Program-made: the position numbers and the translations under genes
Part shown: one piece after another, positions 44,148 to 53,127 of the stretch
How the letters are laid out: each line of letters starts with the position of its first letter
How positions within the stretch are numbered: position 1 is the stretch's first letter
The notes under the pieces: generated by a model
What the model saw: the letters and a program-made list of their open reading frames with translations, nothing else
What the model was told of the DNA's origin: nothing
Databases searched by the model: none
Source: Pararheinheimera sp965283995
GTDB lineage: Bacteria > Pseudomonadota > Gammaproteobacteria > Enterobacterales > Alteromonadaceae
Direction of reading: 5' to 3'
Assembly (NCBI RefSeq): GCF_965283995.1
Contig: NZ_CBDIQG010000001.1
Coordinates: 2,294,001 to 2,358,000 of the forward strand
DNA length: 64,000 nt

Positions 44148-44169
44148 ACCTGGCCCTAGCCAGGTTTTT
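44147..44169 (+). terminator. Intrinsic terminator of the small lipoprotein gene
   Basis: A perfect 7-bp stem AACCTGG/CCAGGTT with loop CCCTAG runs into TTTTT and starts within the stop codon. Confidence 0.85.
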
Positions 44170-44312
44170 ATGCCGCCAGTTTGCTTGCCCGCAGCAGCCT
44201 GTTGTGGCACCTTAGCAGCCTGATGTCAGGTCTGGCCGTGCACGGGTTTCGTCGCGCGATTGTGCAGACCCGCGGTAACCTGGCGTTGCAGGCCTATGGG
44301 GAATTTTGCGGT

Positions 44313-45355
44313 ATGAAAGGAAAAGCCACTTCGTTTGATATTGCCTATCTGGCGGGCGTGTCACAATCGACAGTATCCCGCGCATTGCGGGATAGTCCGG
44401 CGGTCAATCAGGAAACCAAAGATAAAATCTTCGCGATCGCCAAACAACTGAATTATAAAGTCGACAAAAATGCCAGCAATCTGCGTAAACAATGCAGTGG
44501 CACGCTGGCGCTGTTGTTGTTTGAAGACCCTACCGTCGACGATTCACAAATCAATCCGTTTTTCTTATCCATGCTGGGTAGCATCACCCGGGCCTGCACC
44601 AAACGCGGTCATGATTTATTACTTCTTTTCAGCAGCTTAGCAATGACTGGCATGCTGATTACGAAGACAGCAAAAAAGCTGATGGCATTATTTTGCTTGG
44701 CTACGGCGATTACATCGACTACGAAGAAAAGCTGCAGCAACTGTTAGCTCAACAAACCCATTTTGTCTGCTGGGGCGCGCAGGTCGAGGGGCATCCAGAG
44801 TTCACTATCCGCAGTAACAATCGGGAAGGTGGTCGTCAGGCGGCGACGCATTTGTGGGAGCTTGGTTATCGCAGTTTTGCCTTTATTGGCATAGCCTCAG
44901 ATCACGCGCCGGAATTTTTTGAGCGCTATCAGGGTTATCTGGACGTCCTGGTAGAACATGGTATTAGCCCAGAGGATGTGCCGCAATTTGATGCCATCTC
45001 CACCGAACAGGCCGGATACAGTGCGACTCAGCAGTTATTTGCCGCCGGACATCGTCCGCGGGCAATTTTCACCGCCAGTGATTTGATCGCAATTGGTGTG
45101 ATCCGAGCGGTGCAGGCCGCTGGTCTGCGCGTGCCGGAAGATGTGGCGGTCGTTGGTTTTGACGATATTCCTATGGCCAGTTTCTGTACGCCGGCCTTAA
45201 CGACTATTCAGCAAAACACCACGCTGGCCGGCGAAATGTTGGTGGTCAACCTGTTGAAACTGATTGCGCAGGAAAGCATCAATCAGACTGAAATCGAACC
45301 GAAAATGATTGTGCGGCGCTCATGTGGCAGCGCGCAGGTCACCAGTGCTTCCTGA
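44313..45355 (+). pseudogene. LacI-family transcriptional regulator, frameshifted (MalR-like)
   Basis: The N-terminal half has the LacI helix-turn-helix (KATSFDIAYLAGVSQSTVSRALRDSPAVNQETKDKI), the hinge (NASNLRKQ) and LALLLFEDP. It then leaves frame at about 44626-44629 (TTTT). The remaining part continues one base off (FQQLSNDWHADYEDS...), with SNNREGGRQAATHLWELGYRSFAFIG, FTASDLIAIGVIRAVQAAG and VGFDDIPMASFCTPALTTI. One T added to the TTTT run restores a 347-residue LacI protein. As given, the protein is truncated and should not bind sugar. It ends with a TGATG overlap on rlmF. Confidence 0.85.
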
Positions 45356-46296
45356 TGACCCCGATCAAAACCACCCTGCACCCACGCAACCCGTTTGCGG
45401 CATCATATCCTTTGGCGGAGCTGGCTCTACTGCAACCCGGCCTGACCGCGCACCTGAAAAGCACGCCTGATGGCAGGGATACGCTGAACTTTGCTGATCC
45501 TGAGGCGGTGCAGCTGCTGAATACTGCGCTGTTACAATGGCAATTTAATTTACAGCACTACCAGATCCCGCCGGGTTATCTGTGTCCGGCAGTGCCGGGG
45601 CGGCTGGATTATTTGCTTTACCTGCAGGATTTGCTGACCGACAGCCATCAAGGCAAAAAAGTCCCGGCCAGCGCAGTGCAGTTGTTGGATATTGGCTGCG
45701 GCGCCAATCTGATTTACTGCTTGCTGGCGGCAACTGCGTTGCGTTGGCAGGCGATTGGCAGCGATATTGATACAACGGCGCTGGCCAATGCCGAAGAGCT
45801 GATCCAGGAAAACGGTCTGCAGCGCCAGATAGGCCTGCGAGCACAGCAGAAGTCACAGGCGATTTTTCATGGCGTGATCAAGCCCGGTGATTATCTAGAT
45901 CTGACATTATGCAATCCACCATTTCACGACAGTCCGGCTGCCGCAGCGGCGGGCAGTGCGCGTAAACAGCGCAACTTGGGTCTGAGTAACGAGGCGCCAT
46001 TAAATTTTGCCGGTCAGGCCAACGAGCTGTGGTGTGACGGCGGTGAGCCGGTGTTTTTACGTCAGATGCTGGCGGAAAGTAAAGATTTTGCCAATCAGGT
46101 GTATTGGTTCACCACGCTGGTATCAAAACAACAACATCTGGCAAAACTGCAACAGCAACTGCAGCAATTAGGCGCGACTCAGGTTCAGGTTATTGCGATG
46201 GCGCAAGGCAACAAACAAAGCCGGATCCTGGCCTGGAGTTTTCTGACGCCGGAACTGGCGGCATTGTGGCGGCAACATCGCTGGCGCCGCTGCTGA
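45355..46296 (+). CDS. rlmF: 23S rRNA (adenine1618-N6)-methyltransferase
   Basis: The 313-residue protein starts at ATG 45355, overlapping the LacI stop in TGATG; TPIKTTLHPRNPF aligns with E. coli RlmF (GLHPRNRH). It shows DFADPEAVQLLNTALL, VPGRLDYLLYLQDLL, the SAM motif LLDIGCGANLIYCLL and CNPPFHDS (NPPF). It methylates A1618 of 23S rRNA. The link with a LacI regulator is by position only. Confidence 0.94.
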   Translation: MTPIKTTLHPRNPFAASYPLAELALLQPGLTAHLKSTPDGRDTLNFADPEAVQLLNTALLQWQFNLQHYQIPPGYLCPAVPGRLDYLLYLQDLLTDSHQGKKVPASAVQLLDIGCGANLIYCLLAATALRWQAIGSDIDTTALANAEELIQENGLQRQIGLRAQQKSQAIFHGVIKPGDYLDLTLCNPPFHDSPAAAAAGSARKQRNLGLSNEAPLNFAGQANELWCDGGEPVFLRQMLAESKDFANQVYWFTTLVSKQQHLAKLQQQLQQLGATQVQVIAMAQGNKQSRILAWSFLTPELAALWRQHRWRRC

Positions 46297-46320
46297 AACT
46301 ATAACCGGTACCCAAAGAAC

Positions 46321-46396
46321 AAAGAAAAACTCCCGGCTCGTTGCATCGCCACAACAAACCGGGAGCGGGAGAGTCGTGCTGGTGCATCGCACCAGC
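46321..46396 (-). terminator. Terminator region of the GH15 gene
   Basis: On the minus strand CTCCCGG/CCGGGAG (7 bp, loop 22) is followed by TTTTTCTTTG. Next to it, GCTGGTGC-ATC-GCACCAGC forms a perfect 8-bp hairpin, and ATCGCACCAGC occurs again at 46400-46410, so part of this area is duplicated. Confidence 0.7.
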
Positions 46397-46423
46397 CCAT
46401 CGCACCAGCAAAGAGTCGCAGGG

Positions 46424-48841
46424 TTATTTCGCGTAACGCTGTTCTACCAGCGGATAACGGTCCCACACTTTCTGGTCCTGCAATGAACGTAACAGTTTGA
46501 TGTACTCAGCGTGCGTCCAGGCCAATGGTGTTGCGCCGTTGGTCCCTTCGCCGGACTGATACTGGTAATGGCTGTTATTACCCACGCCATCAAACACTTG
46601 TTCCGGCAGCATCAGGCCCTCATTAGCAAAATGTTCCATCGCGCCGACGTACTGCGTGCGCAGTGGCGCCAATTCGGTTTCGCTCAGCTGCGGTTTTTGT
46701 ATCAATGCCCGGGCCAGTTCATAGTGACCGCGCTCGCCGGAGAAAAATGGCCAGACCCGGCCGCGTTGTCCGGCGGTATTGGTTTGCCCCGGACCATTGG
46801 CATAGGCTTCGCCGCTGACAATGTCCTCGCCATAACCATCGATACCATACCGACGCCAGCCAGAGACGGTCTGACCGGCTGCGGTCTGGAATTCATAACG
46901 TACGCGGGTCAAGTCCGGCAAAGTCAGGTCATCCATTTCGCCTAAAGTCGCGAGCACGGCCGGATGGTCGGCCTTGCGCACGCCATAACGCACCAGCTCG
47001 AGGAAACCGCCATCGACCACACTGCCTTCGCGGGTGTCGGCCTGGCCGTTGCGCAGCTCCAGTGCGCTGTTGTCGTTCGGATTTTCATTGCTGTTGATCC
47101 GCAGATAATATTTACCGTCACTATATGGGCCAGCGCCAGGCGCGGTTTTTAGCTGACCCTGTTCGGTGTAGGTCAGCGCTTCCAGCTTGCCGGCAAACTC
47201 GTCGGCTTTTTGCTGATAGAGCGCTGCACCTGCACTGTCACCTGCTTTTGCTGCGATATCGGCGGCACTGACCAACCCGCTGATGATGGCAGCCATCGTT
47301 GACGGTGAATAACCATATTGTTCTTCCCAGCGTTCCTGCTGAGTTGCCGGTGTTTTCAGCTCGATGTCATTCCAGTCCAGTTTGACTTTGCCGCCATGCG
47401 CCAGAAAGTCAGCGGCAGGTTTTAGCATGCTGTGGTACCAGGTGGTGATTTCCGCATCGCTGAGGACCCCGTCCTGCCATAAACGCCAGCCGAGCATGAT
47501 CGGCATCGCGGTCTGATCCAGCTGAATTCCGACCCATTCCAGCGTGCCGTCGACATGGGTTTTTTGCAGGAACCAGCCTGGTGTGCCCTGATAACCCGGT
47601 GTATTGGCATTCACTTGTACTTTTTGCAGATATTGAAACGCCACTTTTGGACTTTCGCTGTCACCGAGCGCCAGCAACGCCATCGCGACCTGATAAAAAT
47701 CGCGCGGCCAGACCGCCTTGTAACCGGTTTGGGCCTGCTCGGCCGATTTCACTTCGCCCCACGGATTGGATAACGACGCAATCAAAGCGCCGGCATGAGT
47801 TTTGTCTTCCTGAGCTTTCAGTACCAAAGCGCTGGCATATAACAATTTACCTTGATCAGTACTTTGCGCGCTGAGGCCGGCAAGCGCTGGCAGGCTTTGC
47901 AGATAATCACTCCAGCCGATGGCGTCACCGTCACCGTTGTAACTGGCAAGGACAGTGTCAATGCCACGGTCCAGCGTTTGTTGGGCTTGGGCGCGGCTTT
48001 GCTGTGCATTTTCTGCAAATCCGATAACCTGCGTCCAGCTGGCGGATTCACCTTGCTGCAGCGTGGCATGCTGCATCAGCGCGGCGACGTTGCCCTTGCT
48101 GTCGCCGGTACTGGCATAGGCGCTAAATTGTCCCGTGCTTTTTAATGTACTCAGACCATCCGATACGCCAACAAAACCAACAGTCCCGTTCACCGGCGCC
48201 GGAACAGTCAACAGCGTCAGACTGCTGTTACCATCCTGCGCCTGTAAGACGCCGTCTGACCAGTTTGCACTGTCATTGCTGCCCGTATTGGCCAGTGCCG
48301 GGTCGACGTAGGAATACACCGTCAAACCGTTGCTGAGCGCTTTAAAAGTGGTCCGCACCACCATCGATTGACCAGCCGGGTCCGTGAAGTACTGCTTTTC
48401 GATTTGATACTGGCCGTTTTTGGCGTTATTGACGACCTGATACGCCAGCGACAGCGGCCGACCAGCGGCATCCTTCGCCAGATAATCGATGTGGCTGATG
48501 GTGGCCGTTTTTTCTTCGTCGACAAAATCTTTACCCTGCACTATCAACTGCATTTCACGCAGCTGCGCCTGATGGATCAGGCCCGCCATGGTCTCGGTCA
48601 GAATGCCTTGCGCCAACGAGAACCAGACTTTTGAGACGGCACCGGTGGCAGCTTTGTCACTGTAGGCACCGTGCTGATATTGCTCGTAGGAGGTACCGAT
48701 ACCGGTTTTGCCGGCATAAGACCAGGTTGACACCTGACCCGGAGCCCCCGGCGCTGCTGCAACGCCCGGGGCCGGCGCTTTTTGGCAGCCGGTCAGCCAC
48801 AAAGCGCTACTTAGCGCGGTCAGAGCAAAAAATTTTTTCAT
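46424..48841 (-). CDS. GH15 glucoamylase-family lipoprotein
   Basis: The 805-residue protein starts at ATG 48841 (AGGA upstream; a TTG two codons earlier is also open) and has a lipobox WLTGC with the cysteine at residue 19. The N-terminal beta-sandwich domain includes TGIGTSYEQYQHG. The (alpha/alpha)6 barrel follows, with YKAVWPRDFYQVAMAL, the acid EEQYGYSPSTMAAII and the base GERGHYELARA. It would release glucose from malto-oligosaccharide ends at the cell surface or in the periplasm. It follows the sugar transporter by 23 bp, in one operon. Confidence 0.92.
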   Translation of the reverse strand: MKKFFALTALSSALWLTGCQKAPAPGVAAAPGAPGQVSTWSYAGKTGIGTSYEQYQHGAYSDKAATGAVSKVWFSLAQGILTETMAGLIHQAQLREMQLIVQGKDFVDEEKTATISHIDYLAKDAAGRPLSLAYQVVNNAKNGQYQIEKQYFTDPAGQSMVVRTTFKALSNGLTVYSYVDPALANTGSNDSANWSDGVLQAQDGNSSLTLLTVPAPVNGTVGFVGVSDGLSTLKSTGQFSAYASTGDSKGNVAALMQHATLQQGESASWTQVIGFAENAQQSRAQAQQTLDRGIDTVLASYNGDGDAIGWSDYLQSLPALAGLSAQSTDQGKLLYASALVLKAQEDKTHAGALIASLSNPWGEVKSAEQAQTGYKAVWPRDFYQVAMALLALGDSESPKVAFQYLQKVQVNANTPGYQGTPGWFLQKTHVDGTLEWVGIQLDQTAMPIMLGWRLWQDGVLSDAEITTWYHSMLKPAADFLAHGGKVKLDWNDIELKTPATQQERWEEQYGYSPSTMAAIISGLVSAADIAAKAGDSAGAALYQQKADEFAGKLEALTYTEQGQLKTAPGAGPYSDGKYYLRINSNENPNDNSALELRNGQADTREGSVVDGGFLELVRYGVRKADHPAVLATLGEMDDLTLPDLTRVRYEFQTAAGQTVSGWRRYGIDGYGEDIVSGEAYANGPGQTNTAGQRGRVWPFFSGERGHYELARALIQKPQLSETELAPLRTQYVGAMEHFANEGLMLPEQVFDGVGNNSHYQYQSGEGTNGATPLAWTHAEYIKLLRSLQDQKVWDRYPLVEQRYAK

Positions 48842-48864
48842 GATCAAGATCCTGTAGCGCTGTC

Positions 48865-50346
48865 TCAGCGGGTTTCAGTTTTCACGGTCAGCACATAAAC
48901 CGCAGCGATCAGCAGGCTGGCGGCACCCAGCGCCAGCGCATAAATCGCTTCGGCATTAAACAAATGGTTGACCAGCGAACCCAGAATAGTCGCGGCCAGC
49001 AGCTGTGGCAGCACGATAAAAAAGTTAAACATGCCCATGTACACGCCCATTTTGCCGGCTGGCAGCACATCAGCCAGCATCGCGTAAGGCAAAGATAAAA
49101 TTGAAGCCCAGGCAAAGCCGACGCCAATCATCGAGATCCACAACAGGGCCGGGTCTTTAATGATTAAAAACGACAGGTAACCGGCAGCGCCGAGGACCAG
49201 ATTGATACAGTGGGCGATTTGCAGCGACGTGCGACGGACAATGTACGGGATCACCAATGCGGCCAGCGCGGCAAAGCCATTATAAAACGCGAACAACATA
49301 CCAACCCAGTCGGCGCCGTCGTTGTAAGCGGCAGAAGTTGGATCTGAGCTGCCATAGTGCACCGACGTCACTGCTGCGGTGGTATAAATCCATAAGGCAA
49401 ACAACGCAAACCAGGAAAAAAATTGCACGACGGCTAACTGGCGCATCCGGCCCGGCATTTGGTAAAGGTCATCGACAATCTGTACCACCATGCCAAAGTG
49501 ACCTTTGCCCTTAGCTGCGGACACCCAATATTGCAGCAGGCCAAAGGCCAGTATCGCGCCGCCAAGGATATAGAGCTGCTGATCCAGACTGAACTGCCAG
49601 ACCAGAGCCAGTGACAGCACGCCGATTATGCTGGCAATGGTGCCAGGCTGCCAATAACGGCGTTGGTTGGCGCCGGCGACTTCTTCTTCATGGGCCTCGC
49701 CAAAGGCGGCCAGTTGCGTCGGGCTGTATTCGGTGGAGCGCATCACGGTCCACAGCACCGCAATAAACAGCACAATACCGCCGGCATAAAAGGAATAACG
49801 GACTGAGTCTGGAATTTCGCCCGGCGCTGCAGTATTGGCCACTTCAAACCAGTTGGTCAGCATATATGGCAGGGCGGAAGCGACTACTGCACCGATGCCG
49901 ATGAAAAAGCTTTGCATGGAAAAGCCAAGCGGACGTTGTTTTTCGTTCAGGTTGTCGCCAACAAAAGCTCTGAATGGTTCCATCGTGATATTGATGGATG
50001 CGTCGAGGATCCACAACATGCCGGCGGCCATCCACAAACTTGGCGAATTCGGCAGGAAAAACAGCGCCATCGTGGTCAGGACTGCGCCGTAAAAGAAATA
50101 AGGCCGACGCCGGCCGAGCCGGTTCCAGGTACGATCCGAGTAATAACCGACAATCGGCTGCACCAACAAACCGGTCAGCGGGCCGGCGATCCACAGGATC
50201 GGCAATTCGTCGATACTGGCGCCCAGAGTTTGAAAAATGCGGCTGACGTTGCCGTTTTGCAAAGCGAAACCGAACTGAATGCCTAAAAAGCCGAAGCACA
50301 TGTTCCAGATCTGCCAGAAACTCAGATTGGGTTTGGCCTGCTGCAT
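48865..50346 (-). CDS. SLC45-like MFS sugar transporter (maltose-type)
   Basis: The 493-residue protein has about 12 helices. SFWQIWNMCFGFLGIQFGFALQNGNVSRIFQTLGA, the GPLTGLLVQPIVGYYSDRTWNRLGRRRPYFF loop and EPFRAFVGDNLNE are typical of the SLC45-like maltose and sucrose carriers of Alteromonadales. It would import maltose across the inner membrane by proton symport. It is the first gene of a unit with the GH15 enzyme, under the operator at 50600-50613. Confidence 0.9.
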   Translation of the reverse strand: MQQAKPNLSFWQIWNMCFGFLGIQFGFALQNGNVSRIFQTLGASIDELPILWIAGPLTGLLVQPIVGYYSDRTWNRLGRRRPYFFYGAVLTTMALFFLPNSPSLWMAAGMLWILDASINITMEPFRAFVGDNLNEKQRPLGFSMQSFFIGIGAVVASALPYMLTNWFEVANTAAPGEIPDSVRYSFYAGGIVLFIAVLWTVMRSTEYSPTQLAAFGEAHEEEVAGANQRRYWQPGTIASIIGVLSLALVWQFSLDQQLYILGGAILAFGLLQYWVSAAKGKGHFGMVVQIVDDLYQMPGRMRQLAVVQFFSWFALFALWIYTTAAVTSVHYGSSDPTSAAYNDGADWVGMLFAFYNGFAALAALVIPYIVRRTSLQIAHCINLVLGAAGYLSFLIIKDPALLWISMIGVGFAWASILSLPYAMLADVLPAGKMGVYMGMFNFFIVLPQLLAATILGSLVNHLFNAEAIYALALGAASLLIAAVYVLTVKTETR

Positions 50347-50469
50347 AATGATTCCCCGTGATTAGATGGTTTGTGCTCTGTTGTTATATGGGCCTGTGGC
50401 TCCGGATCCAGCATAGCAGAATGCGGTTAAGCCTCTGGTTTTCCGCAGAATATGTCAGATAAAACGCAG

Positions 50470-50494
50470 AAAAAAAGGGGAGTCGATGCTCCCC
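50470..50494 (-). terminator. Intrinsic terminator in the transporter leader (possible attenuator)
   Basis: On the minus strand GGGGAG-CATCGA-CTCCCC is followed by seven T. It lies between the operator/promoter at 50569-50613 and the transporter start at 50346, so a transcript from that promoter meets it after about 70-90 bases. Confidence 0.75.
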
Positions 50495-50568
50495 GCAACT
50501 GTGTTTCCAGGAACCTGTGGGTAGTGCGTGCAGGGTAAAAAATCATGCAGGCAGACAACCAGCTGTCT

Positions 50569-50613
50569 TTGATAACTTGCTTTGCCGGCTACAACAACAT
50601 GAATACGTATTCA
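50569..50613 (-). promoter_or_regulatory. LacI-type operator (site C) and promoter of the transporter-GH15 unit
   Basis: TGAATACGTATTCA (50600-50613) is a perfect 14-bp palindrome. On the minus strand it is followed by TGTTGTTG, giving a -35 TTGTTG (50597-50592), a 17-bp spacer and -10 TATCAA (50574-50569). The 20 bases TGAATACGTATTCATGTTGT are identical to site B, and the layout relative to -35 is the same. The rest of the 397-bp gap 50347-50743 holds the two terminators and the leader. Confidence 0.75.
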
Positions 50614-50682
50614 ACTGATCGGGATGCGGCGAAATGAGGCGTGGTGCCGGTTAACACCGGGCTGATTGCACCAGTCTGAAAC

Positions 50683-50707
50683 AAAAAAACCGGCCGATGG
50701 GGCCGGT
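50683..50707 (-). terminator. Intrinsic terminator of the HDOD gene
   Basis: On the minus strand ACCGGCC-CCATC-GGCCGGT is followed by a run of seven T, 37 bp after the HDOD stop. Confidence 0.9.
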
Positions 50708-50743
50708 CTGACAGATTCTGGTGCAGCGGGGCTGCGGTATGGT

Positions 50744-51616
50744 TCAGCGATGGAACTGGTTCTCGACCCCGTTTTCCAGCAGAAAATCGCCGAGATCTAA
50801 CAAGTGCATTTCATCCAGCTCAAGTGTGTCCAGCACCAGATCAGCAATGGCATCCCAGCTGCTGTCATCGGATACACCAAATAAACTGCTTTGCTCGCCG
50901 ACCATATGTTCCGCCAGTTTTAAAATGGCAAACAGCCTTTTTTCGTACAAATCGGTCGAATGCAACATCAATTCAGGCTGATGATGATAGGCGATCACAT
51001 TACTGATCTCCGCCGCCAGGCCCCAGCTTTGCGCAATCATAAAACCCAGCATTTCATGGCTGGTATTAAAAAAACGCTGTTCAATTTCGGCAAAGGCCAT
51101 TTGTTTGCTCAGTCCGACGGTCAGGACTTTCGGATAGTCCGGGAACTGGGCGTGGATCAGCGCCATGCCGGCGTTGTGGAACAGGCCAATCGAATAACAA
51201 TCGTCGGCACATTCGGAGCCGAGCCGCAAATGCTGTGCGATTAACATCGCCGCACTGCCGACATCCATCGCGCTGTTCCACTGGCGCAAAGTAAATGGGT
51301 CGGACTGCCCGTCGCTGAGGGTAAAGCGCAGCACCACACTGGACACCAGCTTGACGACGCGGTTTAAGCCAAGAAACTTGCAGGCATGTTCAATCGAGCT
51401 GATTTTCCGGCGCAGGCCAAAATAGGCCGAGTTTACAACTTTGAGAGTAAAACCGGCGATACCGATGTCCATGTTGATCAACGTCGCGATGGTATTGATA
51501 TCTGGATCTTCGCGTTCCAGTTCTTGCTTAATACGCAGCAGGACTTCAGGTTGTGGGGGAATAGTGAAACCGGTGAGTGCTTGTTCGACCGCTTTCATAT
51601 CAATAGGTTTGACCAT
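50744..51616 (-). CDS. HDOD-domain signalling protein
   Basis: The 290-residue protein is one HDOD domain: IPPQPEVLLRIKQELEREDPDINTIATLINMDIGIAGFTLKVVNSAYFGLRRKISSIEHACKFLGLNRVVKLVSS, CYSIGLFHNAGMALI (with HN in place of HD), and EMLGFMIAQSWGLAAEISNVIAYHHQP. HDOD proteins have lost the catalytic HD pair and act as protein scaffolds in signalling. GGAG is nine bases before ATG. It is monocistronic. Confidence 0.88.
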   Translation of the reverse strand: MVKPIDMKAVEQALTGFTIPPQPEVLLRIKQELEREDPDINTIATLINMDIGIAGFTLKVVNSAYFGLRRKISSIEHACKFLGLNRVVKLVSSVVLRFTLSDGQSDPFTLRQWNSAMDVGSAAMLIAQHLRLGSECADDCYSIGLFHNAGMALIHAQFPDYPKVLTVGLSKQMAFAEIEQRFFNTSHEMLGFMIAQSWGLAAEISNVIAYHHQPELMLHSTDLYEKRLFAILKLAEHMVGEQSSLFGVSDDSSWDAIADLVLDTLELDEMHLLDLGDFLLENGVENQFHR

Positions 51617-51705
51617 ATAGCCAGACTCCGGAAGGCAAAGGACTGATCTGAATAGAGCCTAGTATATCCGCTCTGCGAGCGAACTGCAGTGTCTGATTGG
51701 ACGCA

Positions 51706-51731
51706 ACCGGCGGGTCTGGCAAACCGCCGGT
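51706..51731. terminator. Hairpin after the TPR gene
   Basis: ACCGGCGG/CCGCCGGT forms a perfect 8-bp stem with a 10-nt loop, 17 bp after the TPR stop. There is no T-tract, so the terminator call is weak. Confidence 0.35.
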
Positions 51732-51747
51732 CGCAGGCTGAGTTGAT

Positions 51748-52743
51748 TTAGCTTTTCAGTTTTTTCAGCTCTTTTTGTAGCGTTTTCAGTTCTTTTTCCA
51801 GTTTTTCTTCTTTGTCATTCAACGCCAGAACCGGTTGCAACACTTGTTCTGCGGACGCTTTGTCCTGTTCCTGCAGATGAATTTGCGCTAAGCGTACCCG
51901 GGCCCAGGGCAGCTGTTGATTTTCACCGTCCTGATAAAATTCAATGAACTGTTGCAGGGCCTGTTTGCCGGCGGTTTTATCCTGTTGTTCCACTGCAGCC
52001 AGCCGGCCAATCTGATACAGATAGCTGAATTTCTGCTTTGGTTTTTCTGCATATTGCGCAGCCTGCTGGTATAAAGCTGCCGCTTCGGCCGCCTGTTTTT
52101 TCCCGAGCAGCAGGGCGGCTTTTTGTGCCAGCAGACGGGATTGTTGCGGTTGTTGTTGCAGCGCGCTATCGATCACTTTTAACGCTTCGTCAGTCTTGTC
52201 GTCACTGTTCAGTACCAAGACCTGCGCCAGCGGGCCTGCCACCGGATCTTTGTCCGCCAATGCTTTTGCCAGTTTTTTGCCTTCGTCTTCATCACCACCG
52301 GCAATACCGGGCGCCTGCAAATAAAAACCAATCAGGTTCAGCTGCAACTCGCCATCTTCCGGCGCCAGCTGCACCGCTTGTTTTAACAACGCCAGACCAT
52401 CTTTGGCATGGCCAGCAGCTGAAAAAATGCTGGCTTGTTGCGCCAGCGTAAATTGATTCATCGCCGCCAGTTGCAGCAAATCTGCATCTTTAGGGAAAGC
52501 TTTGTGGGCTTTTTGCAGAAAATCAGCGGCGTCTTCAGCGCGCTCTAGCCCAATCAGTGCCTGAGCATGCGCTTGTTGCAGCAAGACATCTGAGGCGAAG
52601 GTCGGCATCGCAGTGACGTGTTTTTCAATGTTGTTGAATTGGTCTTTTTCCAGCCATCCCTGAATTTGTGCAGCGGATACGTCGGTCTGACTGTGCAGCA
52701 ATCCGGAGAAAATCGACGCGCAGAGCAATAAAGCAGTTTTCAT
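51748..52743 (-). CDS. TPR-repeat periplasmic protein
   Basis: The 331-residue protein has a signal peptide to about residue 20 and tetratricopeptide-like helices: ADDFLQKAHKAFPKDADLLQLAAMNQ-type repeats, KDGLALLKQAVQLAPEDGELQLNLIGFYLQ and EALKVIDSALQQQPQQSRLLAQKAALLL. It ends in a Lys/Glu coiled coil (EEKLEKELKTLQKELKKLKS). TPRs hold protein partners; no specific role can be given. AAGGG precedes the ATG. Confidence 0.82.
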   Translation of the reverse strand: MKTALLLCASIFSGLLHSQTDVSAAQIQGWLEKDQFNNIEKHVTAMPTFASDVLLQQAHAQALIGLERAEDAADFLQKAHKAFPKDADLLQLAAMNQFTLAQQASIFSAAGHAKDGLALLKQAVQLAPEDGELQLNLIGFYLQAPGIAGGDEDEGKKLAKALADKDPVAGPLAQVLVLNSDDKTDEALKVIDSALQQQPQQSRLLAQKAALLLGKKQAAEAAALYQQAAQYAEKPKQKFSYLYQIGRLAAVEQQDKTAGKQALQQFIEFYQDGENQQLPWARVRLAQIHLQEQDKASAEQVLQPVLALNDKEEKLEKELKTLQKELKKLKS

Positions 52744-52815
52744 CAGTAAGCCCTTGTGATTATTTGGTTAACTAAGATTAGCCTGATGGTTACTGTATGC
52801 GCGATTTGACTCAGA

Positions 52816-52962
52816 TCAGGTCAGACCTTTGCTCTGGCGCCGACAACGTTCTGAGCAATATTTCACCATTGCCCAGTCCCGTTGCCACTTTTTACGCCAG
52901 CTAAAAGGTCGTTGACAAACCGGACAGATTTTTTCAGGTAATGCCAATTTGTGATGCGGCAA
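52816..52962 (-). CDS. DUF2256 zinc-ribbon-like protein
   Basis: The 48-residue product MPHHKLALPEKICPVCQRPF... matches DUF2256: CPVCQRPFSWRKKW and VKYCSERCRR give four cysteines for a zinc site. The start is set by AGGAG eight bases before TTG 52962; the open frame extends to 53013 but that part is unlike the family. Function is unknown; the family often lies near photolyase genes, not seen here. Confidence 0.85.
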   Translation of the reverse strand: MPHHKLALPEKICPVCQRPFSWRKKWQRDWAMVKYCSERCRRQSKGLT

Positions 52963-53127
52963 CTGAATCGCTCCTGAACTGAAAAGTATGGCGCCGACGC
53001 ACGTGCAGCACAAAAAGTCTGCGTCGTGTCAGTCAGTGCGCAATAGCGTTTAGATAATGGTATTCAGGTACGTGCTATGACAGGAAACGGATGTGCGGCG
53101 GATGTGCGGCAACAAAACGGCGAGAGT

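Noticed and set aside
46378..46410. GCACCAGC direct repeats as a CRISPR or tandem array
   Set aside because: There are only two units in a row and a simple hairpin near a terminator, with no spacers.
51665..51685. TCCGCTCTGCGA shared with repeat copy 1
   Set aside because: Only about 12 bases match and the flanking hairpin 1 is missing, so it is not a third copy I can support.
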